This document shows positions 36,741 through 45,060 of a stretch of DNA of 64,000 nt, piece after piece; the stretch's first letter is position 1; each line of letters opens with the position of its first letter. The notes below the pieces were generated by a model. The model saw only the letters and a list, made by a program, of their open reading frames with translations. It ran no database searches and was not told where the DNA came from. The translations under genes were made by a program, and so were the position numbers. The DNA lies in NCBI GenBank assembly GCA_021904315.1, contig CM038919.1, positions 6,014,001 through 6,078,000 on the forward strand, given 5' to 3'. The stretch comes from Sphagnum magellanicum (Eukaryota > Streptophyta > Sphagnopsida > Sphagnales > Sphagnaceae).

Positions 36741-37084
36741 TTATAACCACCTGACACTTAGCAAATGCAATGCTTAGCTGAATTAGATTATGCAAGAGAC
36801 CCCTGTTGTCTACTACAGCACCATACTTACAAACTGATCTTCAAAAAATTCTGTCTGTAATGGCACAAATCCCAATCCTCAAATAATAGGACTGGTCACT
36901 GGACACAGGACAATAGCATTCCTGTTCATCGCATATGAGTGCTTATGTTTGACCATCTCCGAGTTTCTGGGTGTTATCAATATCTGTTGCAACAGTATTA
37001 CTAGATCAATCTCAAAAGTAATAATACTCTATGAGCCCGCAAAGTGATCAATTCACAAATCCTTACTATAAGGCATCTCAATCT

Positions 37085-37590
37085 ACACCCTATTCAGGCT
37101 TGTATAAAGTAAGCCACAACCAACAGAAAGTGTACATTATTCCCCCATCCCCACCCACTAACATGAAAAAAGTGGACAGAATAAAGTGAGAGACTATTTA
37201 AAATTTGTCATCATTTGGGCTAATCATTACAGTTGGACAATATAAAAAACAGTCATTTCCTTTAACTGGCCCTCTTGGAGGACACTGTGTCGCAGCCATG
37301 TAAAGTGTGGCTTGGCAGTGTTTTTTATTTGGCAAATTTTCACATGTGTTGACAAAAGAATTTGAATTTTTTGGAGAAAATTTTTTAAGTGTAATTTTTA
37401 GTAAGTACTAAAATTTTGGAAAAAATCACGAAATTGGAAAATCACAAAAAAAGAAAAAAGAAAACCCTTGTCATGAGCATATTCACACACCCAAACTGAT
37501 TTTCAATTGTCACACTATTTGACTACTATACTTCATCCAAAATATAGCCTACAGGCCAATCTACTGCTGTGCGTGGAGATGCTCAATTGT
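37085..37590. mobile_element. Second copy of the TAA-type MITE family (diverged)
   Basis: Shares CATCCCCACCCA, a GG(G)CTAATCATTAC(A/G) block and following spacing with the MITE at 28111-28467. It ends near 37584 in TGGAGATGCTC, the same type of terminus. The left terminus and target duplication are not clear, and the copy is longer, so it may contain inserted sequence. Confidence 0.45.
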
Positions 37591-37717
37591 AAGCAACTGG
37601 TGCACTACACTACAACGAATCATATCCTCCTCTGCATGCGAAAATGTTTTCATATAAGTGATCTCTCATTTAGATAGCAAACATGAATATAGCCCAGACC
37701 CAAAAGGAAGGCAGTAC

Positions 37718-38077
37718 TTAAGATGAAGCTAGGGGCACCGGCATCAGAATAACACAAAGGGTCCATCTCCCAATGGACACAGTACCTCTTGTTAAAGCTA
37801 AGGGAAGAAGTTCTCCGTCAACCATGACTTGTTCAGCAGATATTCGAGTCAGTTTTTTGTTTTCCCCGAGGTGTCTGGGACTGCCCAATCTAATTTTTAG
37901 TGGAGAAATATCATCAAACTCCTCCCATAAATTGGATCTGCAAATCTTTACATCCAAAATTTGAGGGCAGTTTTGAGGCAAAATTCCAAGCTTGACCAAA
38001 CACAACAATTGCCACAGGTGCCATGTGTTTTTAGCTCCCAGCTGAGGTACACAGTACTGAGTAGCCACAAAATGCAC
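37718..38077 (-). CDS. Candidate open reading frame, unrecognised
   Basis: A 119-codon minus-strand frame whose second half (roughly residues 35-119) has protein-like composition, with charged and hydrophobic residues alternating. It includes CPQILDVKICRSNLWEEFDD, SPLKIRLGSPRHLGENKK and LTRISAEQVMVDGELLPLAL, and ends at a TAA. I do not recognise a family. An AG dinucleotide at the inner boundary (ATTTGCAG before ATCCAATTTATGG) could be a splice acceptor, so it could be a last exon. It lies downstream of the IQD-like gene on the same strand but 1.5 kb beyond its stop. It may be part of a decayed element or chance. Confidence 0.25.
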   Translation of the reverse strand: MHFVATQYCVPQLGAKNTWHLWQLLCLVKLGILPQNCPQILDVKICRSNLWEEFDDISPLKIRLGSPRHLGENKKLTRISAEQVMVDGELLPLALTRGTVSIGRWTLCVILMPVPLASS

Positions 38078-39534
38078 TTGTCAGATTCCTTAAAGAAAAC
38101 GCTGGGCCTGCCTGAAACAGTATTGGATTGGGTACCCAGTTATAGGAGGAGACCTAAGGTTTTTGGTAGGTGATTTAACTCTTGAAATTCAGTTCCTATG
38201 TAACTCCTATTCAGCCAAATTCCAAACTTGACTACAAATCTTCTTCAGACAAAAAGGACATCTAACTACCTATAAGATCCTAAGATACAAATGTATCAAT
38301 AACTTCACATTTTCAAGCAAACAAGCCAAGTCTTGTATTTCTTGAAAAACAAGTGATGATTTTGCAAATCTCTTTTTACGTTCCAAATCTCCTTAATCTG
38401 AAGTCTCACCAGATGTAATTTCTTCAAGGATATCAACTATTATGTACTGGGGAAAATTATCTACAAATTATGCAGAGCAAAACTAGGTGCAGTCTACCTC
38501 AGCAAGGGCAGGTAAACTAATTATTTAAGTACTCACACAAATAAGCGGAAAGAATGAGGAGGGACATGCCATTGAACATCAGTCTAACAAATGAACCTCT
38601 CACTGAAATTAGGTCTTCTTGGACACCTGCAAATTAACTTGTGCACAAGGTTAATGACTCACAAGTTCTATGGAAATCATCCAGTAGAATTTGTTGCAAA
38701 TTTGTCAAGCTGCAGCTTCCAAGTAGCAGTTATTGACAAGCACATTGAGCTTGTGGAATTTCTTTCTCTTTCAATAGTGCCAGCTTCAGCCTTCTATACA
38801 TCATTGCTGGCTCCATGATGTGTTGCAGGAAGTCATTAACACTGGTCTTCCACAAATTATCTGTGAAGGATCCTGAGCTCCCTGTTAGACATTCAAGCTT
38901 CCAATGGACTTTCCCCTCAGTGCTAGCAGAAGCCTTGTCAGGCTGCATCGATTCCAGAGAAACCTATGTCTATCAATGTGACTAACTCAAGCTCTTCAGC
39001 AGTTTCTGATGGACTACAGAGAAATTTGAAATCAAACTTCTTCAAACATTCAAAGAAGGATGTGAATTAATGCACAATAATGAAGAAGTATTTTGTTTTT
39101 GATCATTCAAGTGAAACATTGAATGTATAATAATCTGAGCCTCAACAGGTGTTTTTGTTGCAAAGCTATATCGAAGGGTGAAAACCCTGCATGGCCATCA
39201 GTTGATAATGGTCATGAAAACGGGTGAGCCATGGAGCTGGTTGAAAAGAGCAAGCTCAATGTTAGTAGTTGAAACTTGAGAGATATCCCTGGAGCCCCTT
39301 CCTTTCGAAAACTCAAGGAACAAGCTGTATCTTCTTCTTCTTCTTCAAGATATCAATCAGAAACATTTCCTTCTAGATCATCAGCTGCTAGGTCATGAAC
39401 CTACCAAGCTTGAAAACTGAAGAGATCTATATTCTGCACATGTAAAATTTCTGTCACCTGCAATTACTTCTGAAGCTTCGTGATAAGCATATGCAGAGAT
39501 GTTGGTTTGACAATCTTTTTTTTCTCTAGACTAG
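38078..39534. other. Downstream flank of the IQD-like gene
   Basis: Probably contains the 3' UTR of the minus-strand gene ending at 39535. I could not find a clear AATAAA on the minus strand between 38,900 and 39,534. A CTT microsatellite lies near 39,330-39,345. No other gene is supported. Confidence 0.4.
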
Positions 39535-41607
39535 TCAAGGCTTCCAAAGCTTCTTTCTCAAAGAAGTAGCAGTTGAACCAATTGAATCTGCATCATATTC
39601 TCCTGCAGCAGCTGCTGAAGGACGCGCAACTGGTAGAAAGCTGCTGTCCACAACTCCGCGACTCTGCAAGTTTGAGTTCTGCAACATCTTGAGCTGCTGG
39701 ACAGTACCACCAGACGAGGATTTCACCCTGTGAGCTGCTCCACCATTGAAATGGGAAGAAAGCGTGTATTTGGAAGCACGAATTGCAACAGGCGCAGCAC
39801 AGCTCCCCACGCTCTCCACAGGGCTATACTGCTCTTGGCTGTCTTCGTCTTCGTTTTCGTCCTGCAATATGCAGCTCCTTTCCCGGCCCTCGGCAACTTG
39901 ATTCGTCCAAGAGCTCAAACATGATCCCCGAGTGCCACCGATTCGCGCGAGCTTGAACTTCGCCACACCAGCGGCAGAGCTGCACCGAGGCTCCTCCAGC
40001 GAGCTTGTCCTATTCTCCTCTCGCGGCACATTTTGTTCTTGAGCGTCATCATCAGGATGAGCTCCACTACCAGCTTTGATTCCCATAGCCGGCTGATCAG
40101 CTCGAGAAGTTGCATGATCTGAAGCGGGGAGATTAACGCACTGAGCTTTAACTTCTTGTTGCTCCCGCAAGGATGGAGCTGCAGGAGGCCAGAGCCCATC
40201 AACACGATCAGAACTGCATTGAGCTCCTGCTGCATCGGCAGCAGGAATCGGACCCGTTGTGCACATGGCGATGGTGCTCTGCACCGACAAGGCGGAATCG
40301 GATATCCCGTTGCGGGGGTTGGAGTCGTTATCGAAGATGCGGTTATCTCGAGCTCCGTTAGCACCCATGCGTGCAGCTCGCTCCAGCCAGCTCCATACCC
40401 ATCCCGGTTTATCTGCAGGCGTCCTCGCTGCAGCAGCGGCCCCTGCTGCAGCTGCATCGGCGGCCGGCCAAGGCTCACCTTTTTGCCGCGCATGACCATG
40501 CCTGAACGTCCTTCTGATCGAGCGTGCGTACTTCAATGCTCTTTCCCTTTTCATCACAGCTCGCTCCTTATCACGGAGCAGCGCTTGAAAATCCTGTGCA
40601 GTGCGGGTACTTGCATTCCATCCGTGCTTCATATTCCCGAACGCTGCAGCAGCAGCAGCAGCAGCAGCTCGAGGTTGGGGATCCGTTCTCGCAGGCATCC
40701 GCGGTCGACGGGGGCCCGTTCTCGACATCCGCGTGCTCACTGAACATAGAGTCGGCTCATGAATCTCTAACTCCTTTTCCAGTCTTCTGATCAGACGACC
40801 TTGAGAAGAAGAAGAGTAATCCGACCACGAAGTTGCACAATCTGCTGTGTGAGCGTTCTCCGCACCTGTACCTCCACGAGCTCTCGCATGGAATCTTCTT
40901 CCATGAACAACATTAGACTTCTCTAACTTCGCACCACGAGCTGCCCTTGTTGATCCCCGCCGACGTGACTGCGAAAGCTTTCCAGGCACACGACATCGAC
41001 CCCTCATGCCTACTGCTGCAGTACCAGCTGTACTGTCTGCAGCTTCCTGCACAGCTCCAGCTCTAGTATTGGAAGCTGGAGGTTTCTTTGGAACAGACCC
41101 TGATCTATAGACGTTCTTGCACTGTAACGCTGCTGCTGCTCCACCATCGGCCTCAAGTCTTAAACCAGGTGGACATGGAGCTGCTGCTGCTCCTGGAGCA
41201 CCATTGCTGCAGGTACGCCGAAGTACCGGTGATGACACATTGGGGAGTGCAAGTTGTTCTGCAAGCGACCTATTTCGGTGCTGCTTTACCTGAATTACCT
41301 CGTCTTGATCTTCTTCCTGCAGCTCTTTATCAACATACTCAGAGATACTATCATCAGAAGTCGAAGGCTCATGACAGTCCTCAGCTGGAGAATCTATAGC
41401 TACCTTATCATGATCATAATCTAACCGGGGTTGTCCTCCCGTACCAGAAACTAGTCCTACACCATCGCTAGTGCTGGTTCCAAACTCCTCCAGCGACATA
41501 CTACTGCTGGTGTCATCATCAGCGTCGTCCTCGGGTTCGCTATACTTGTAACACTGCTGCAAATGCTTCTTGAGAGCAACCCATGAGCTGCCCTTCTTCT
41601 TCCTCAT
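39535..41607 (-). CDS. IQD (IQ67-domain family)-like protein lacking a recognisable IQ67 core
   Basis: A 690-residue single-exon frame starting at the ATG at 41607. This ATG is preferred over one 30 codons upstream (41697) because MRKKKGSSWVALKKH resembles the usual IQD start (M-G-K-K-G-S-S-W-L..VKK). Residues 327-363 (KHGWNASTRTAQDFQALLRD.. to ..MKRERALKYARS) match the family block just after IQ67, and 403-410 WVWSWLER matches the following W-(G/S)-W-S-W-L-E-R block. The end, SLRKKLWKP, resembles IQD tails. IQD proteins are plant calmodulin-binding scaffolds at microtubules, membrane and nucleus. The IQ67 region with its IQ motifs should lie directly before residue 327. Instead there is an Arg/Pro/Ala-rich stretch and nine alanines (314-322). 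Acidic Ser/Asp runs occur near residues 25-45 and 600. The coding GC content is far above the surroundings. Confidence 0.65.
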   Translation of the reverse strand: MRKKKGSSWVALKKHLQQCYKYSEPEDDADDDTSSSMSLEEFGTSTSDGVGLVSGTGGQPRLDYDHDKVAIDSPAEDCHEPSTSDDSISEYVDKELQEEDQDEVIQVKQHRNRSLAEQLALPNVSSPVLRRTCSNGAPGAAAAPCPPGLRLEADGGAAAALQCKNVYRSGSVPKKPPASNTRAGAVQEAADSTAGTAAVGMRGRCRVPGKLSQSRRRGSTRAARGAKLEKSNVVHGRRFHARARGGTGAENAHTADCATSWSDYSSSSQGRLIRRLEKELEIHEPTLCSVSTRMSRTGPRRPRMPARTDPQPRAAAAAAAAAFGNMKHGWNASTRTAQDFQALLRDKERAVMKRERALKYARSIRRTFRHGHARQKGEPWPAADAAAAGAAAAARTPADKPGWVWSWLERAARMGANGARDNRIFDNDSNPRNGISDSALSVQSTIAMCTTGPIPAADAAGAQCSSDRVDGLWPPAAPSLREQQEVKAQCVNLPASDHATSRADQPAMGIKAGSGAHPDDDAQEQNVPREENRTSSLEEPRCSSAAGVAKFKLARIGGTRGSCLSSWTNQVAEGRERSCILQDENEDEDSQEQYSPVESVGSCAAPVAIRASKYTLSSHFNGGAAHRVKSSSGGTVQQLKMLQNSNLQSRGVVDSSFLPVARPSAAAAGEYDADSIGSTATSLRKKLWKP
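40645..40668 (-). repeat. Coding GCA/CTG trinucleotide run (poly-Ala)
   Basis: A CAG-type repeat encodes nine alanines at residues 314-322 of the IQD-like protein, just before the conserved KHGWN block. Further Ala-rich segments lie at about residues 382-395. Confidence 0.85.
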
Positions 41608-42516
41608 GATGATGGCACTAACTAACGAGACTTCCCGTCGTCTCAGCGAGCACCACCACCTTGCAGCTAGTCGACTATCATTCCACTCCCTGTACACCTC
41701 AACCGTGTAACTGCCGCAGTAGTTCTTGCAGATTCACCGGTAGAGAAAAACCCCACAGAAAACCAAGAACAACACCACAAGCAAAAAAATGGAATATTCC
41801 TGATGATCTCCTCCCTTAATACTGGCCGAGAGGAAGGAGCTCTGTATCATAGGCTGCTGCTTCGATCTTCAGCATTTTAGTTGCACATCTTCTAAAGGCT
41901 TCCCAGCTAGCTAGCTAATAGCTACTAGTATGGTTGTTGGAATTCTCCCGCTCCCAACAACGTCTTGAGAACAGCGCGCGCCATCGACTGACAGTGTACG
42001 GATGCAAGTGCACTCACTCGGCACTGGAGGCAGAAATTCTCTTGCCGTCGGGGAGCGCTGGCAAACGACTTAATGCTGTCGAACTTGGCTAAAAAGTACG
42101 TCGCTCCTATGGAAATGCAAACCTCGACCGAAAGCAGGCACAACTAGTGCAACGCGCCAAAGACCAATATCTCGACCTCGTTACTACTTGAGCGGCCAGC
42201 TGCAGTCGAGAGTGGATCAATCACCTCTAGCCACGGCGCTACACTATCGTAAAAGCTTAAGGCGCGACCAACAACACCACAAAATTCTCTCCAGTAATGG
42301 CGAGAGATATACTTACTGCAGCTTTGGGACTGACTGACTGACTGAACTCGGCTTAGCTAGCCATGATGATGATGATGGACATAGTTATTAGTACTTGCTA
42401 ATGCACTCTCTTGAGTTTTAATAACACCTAAAATACGGGTTTGCACGAATCAATAAAAGCCTGGAATGAAGTGCAGATTGCAGCTGACTGCAAAACACTC
42501 GAGTCGTCGTCGAGTA
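41608..42516 (-). promoter_or_regulatory. Probable 5' leader and proximal promoter of the IQD-like gene
   Basis: This segment is GC-richer than the rest of the intergenic DNA and is rich in short microsatellites: CTAG repeats at 41,903-41,920, GACT at 42,328-42,345 and ATG at 42,362-42,377. It contains a 72-codon minus-strand frame (42143-41925) that would be an upstream ORF if transcription starts near 42,490. No second gene is evident. Confidence 0.4.
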
Positions 42517-42523
42517 CTTTATA
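42517..42523 (-). promoter_or_regulatory. Candidate TATA box
   Basis: The minus strand reads TATAAAG in the context TGTATAAAGTACTC, about 910 bp before the chosen ATG. It would place a start site near 42,490. It is the best TATA match I saw upstream of the gene, but the evidence is positional only. Confidence 0.35.
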
Positions 42524-43484
42524 CACAAATGAGAATTAAAACATGCCGAAGACGACATATTTTCCCGGGAAACAGAGAATAAGTGAAGGACCAAAATAAT
42601 ATTTTATCGCACGAGGCTGCTGCTGCTGCTGCTACAGATCATGAGCTCGACCTAGGGAGAATACCAGGGAGAATTCCACTGTTATAGGAGCAGCATGAGG
42701 TGCAACTGCAGCAGGCTTTTTCTCACTGGTAATTATGCTATAAGACCTCCAAGGAAGAGACAAAACTAACCGGCGTTTGTCTTGTCTTGGCATGCAAGCA
42801 GGCAGTGAAGCAGGCAGACAGGCACTCCAGGCAGGCTTGTGTGCAGTAAGTACTTAAGCAGCCTATCTAAAAGCTAAGTTATCCGCTGCTATCACTCTCT
42901 CTTTTGCTACATTGGTTTGGGACAAAAGGAGATAGCGCGCGCTCACGGTCTCTCCGAGGCTTTTTGTCCCGTACACCCGATTCCTTCAATGAGCAGGGAG
43001 GAACAAGACACACATATGGCGCCTGTAGACTCGCGCAGCCATCCGTTTGTGTTATTCGCTTGTCCACAAGCATTTGGTCCTAAGATAGGTTAACTCAATT
43101 TCCTGACTTTTAGTACGTACTTACCTACCTGCCTATCTGTCTCGTAGGTGTTATGCACTAAATGCCAACCCCTTCCTACGTCCTATTTAATGTGTAAATT
43201 TGTTGCAAAGGGGAGAGAACGGGGGTTGAAGTAAATGACGTGAAAGTAATACTTACGCATGATGAAACCTGTTGTAACTTTAGTGAACAAATCTGCCAAT
43301 TACTCACCACATAAAAGCCTTGCCGCTGTTTTTCTAATGTTACGTCAGGCCACATTACACCTAAAGCGTAATTGTTCCCCCCTTTTGTTGAGAAACTGCT
43401 TTTTATTTCAAAGTTCCTACCCGGCGGGTACTTGTCAGGTATGACAATTTAGTAAAAAAGAGGAAACAAAGGCGTTTCACTCTT
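42524..43484. other. Upstream flank of the IQD-like gene
   Basis: GCT microsatellite at 42,618-42,634 and a GCAG/CAGG-rich stretch at 42,795-42,840. Likely distal promoter or intergenic; no gene supported. Confidence 0.4.
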
Positions 43485-43586
43485 GTAAGGCCCCCAGGGG
43501 AGAGTGTTACTAGAACCAAGTCTGTGCCTGGCTAGACACCTCATGCAGGCCCTTATTCTGGTAACACTCTCCCCCTAGGGCCTTAC
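43485..43586. mobile_element. 102-bp foldback element with 26-bp inverted ends
   Basis: 43485-43510 (GTAAGGCCCCCAGGGGAGAG and on) is mirrored at 43561-43586 with 23 of 26 positions identical, and pairing continues weakly inward (AGAA). The sequence just beyond (ATATGTAAAGCC) resembles the family at 11030-11260 and 30640-30960. No target duplication is visible. It is either a tiny MITE or a hairpin-forming end of that family. Confidence 0.65.
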
Positions 43587-43800
43587 CCAATATGTAAAGC
43601 CATCCCCAAAAATATAGAAATCCTGTAAAGGGCAAGCCCCTTACCTATTGGAATTTTCCCTTAGCAGGGCAGGGTTTTTCTTTCCTTGGGCAGGGGAGGC
43701 TTCATTTAGCATGCCCTTTGCTGGGCGTAGGAGCCCCCCCACGCCCCCACCCAATTGGGGTTCATTCAGAACTGAGACTCATAGAAGACTTCCAATGGAT

Positions 43801-43967
43801 GGTGCCCTGGTGGCTGTTGGTTCACTCTTGCCATTCCAGTGTATGTGCATCACCTGTACTCATTTGAAGCTAAGGCCAGAGGTTCATCTAGACAACCAGA
43901 CCTTGGGTGAACAAGCAACTACAGTGATAAAAAATGACCAGAGTGAACCAGCACCCGCCAGGGCACC
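43801..43967. mobile_element. 167-bp MITE-like element with 27-bp inverted repeats
   Basis: 43801-43827 (GGTGCCCTGG...GTTCACTC) is mirrored at 43941-43967 with 24 of 27 positions identical. The interior has no coding capacity. Similar ends lie at 34039-34065, 34393-34420 and about 48306-48325, so this is a family. No clear target duplication is seen. Confidence 0.7.
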
Positions 43968-44540
43968 AGTTGAGAAAAACTTGTTTTGGGTTTCATTGAA
44001 TGAAATTCAAGTGAGTATTGATTGGGTTCTAGGTTGATTTACTAAAGAAATTTCTTTTAGTTCAATACTTTTTTCTTCCCCTTCTTTGCCATTATTGACT
44101 TTTACCTCCTAAACTTAACTATTAACCTAGTAGCAACAACTCCTTCTTTTTTCTCCTTGTCATTTTTGTCTTTCTCTCCTTTTTTCTCTTTTTCTGATTA
44201 TGATTTGTTTACAAGAGCAACACTGAGTGCACAGGGCTATGTAACAACAACATTATTAAGAGCAATGCAAGGTTACACAACAACATCATTAGGAGTAGTG
44301 CAATACAACAGCAAGAGTAGCACAGTGTGACAAAAGCATCATCATGAGCAGTGTAGGGTGCTTGGGGTTGCATAACAACAATACGCTTGTGAGGTCATCA
44401 CATTGGCAAGGAAGCATCAAACCTTATTTTGATTTATGTTTTCTGGGGGAAGAGGCAAGGAAGCATCAAACCCTATTTTGTTTTTATGTTTTGTTGGGAA
44501 GAGGAAAAGAAGGCCGAAGGATGGATGAAGAGAAAAGTGG
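43968..44540. repeat. Intergenic with degenerate tandem repeats
   Basis: 44,215-44,390 contains diverged AGAGCAATGCAAGG...ACAACAACATCATTA words at 30-45 bp spacing. 44,405-44,500 contains a two-copy duplication (period 49 bp) of GGCAAGGAAGCATCAAACC followed by TATTTTG and TATGTTTT. Confidence 0.6.
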
Positions 44541-45060
44541 AGAAACCAAGGAAGAAGAAGATTGAGTTTTATTTTTATTTTTTAAAGTATGTTCTTTTTT
44601 TCCTTTTTTGTCATTATTTTTTTCTTTCTGTTTCATTTTCCTGTCTGTTAATTTATTTTTTAATGTTTTGTTCCTCTTTTTCTGTTTCCTATTTTATTTT
44701 ATTTTCTCTTCTTGTTTTATTCTTTTTCTCTCTCTTTTTATTTCATGTTCATTTCTCTTTTTTTTATGATCTTTTCTTTCTTTTTTTCCTTATTTCACTT
44801 TTAGTTTTTTTGAAGTTCTACTTTTTTTTTAAATTCCTATCATTTGTTTTTGTGTTAATGTGTAGGATTTGTAACCACACAACTTGTGAGAAAATAAGTC
44901 ATTTATGTAATAGCCACATTGATGATAATGTCAAATGTAAACTAATCATTTTTTTTGTTTCAATTTCAATTGTTGGTTCATGGGAACAATTGAAAGAGCA
45001 AATGAAGCCCTTAAAGCACCCAAATAGCTTTAAAGGATTCAAATTGGGTTAAGGTGGGGT
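44541..45060. other. T-rich low-complexity tract
   Basis: 44,560-44,850 is dominated by T with TTC/TTTC interruptions. A 207-codon plus-strand frame over it encodes only Phe/Leu/Ser-rich low-complexity sequence and is not a gene. Confidence 0.6.

Noticed and set aside
40156-40743. 195-codon plus-strand frame and other frames opposite the IQD-like gene
   Set aside because: They are shadows of the GC-rich minus-strand coding sequence; only the minus frame shows family motifs.
41608-41697. Upstream ATG at 41697 as the start of the IQD-like protein
   Set aside because: The family's conserved start block begins at the ATG at 41607. The 30 extra residues (Trp/Arg-rich) have no counterpart in IQD proteins.
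43648-44037. 129-codon plus-strand frame
   Set aside because: It runs through the 167-bp MITE and its inverted repeats, so it is not a conserved coding region.
44429-45052. 207-codon plus-strand open frame
   Set aside because: It is almost wholly Phe/Leu/Ser/Val from a T-rich tract, so the open frame is a composition effect.
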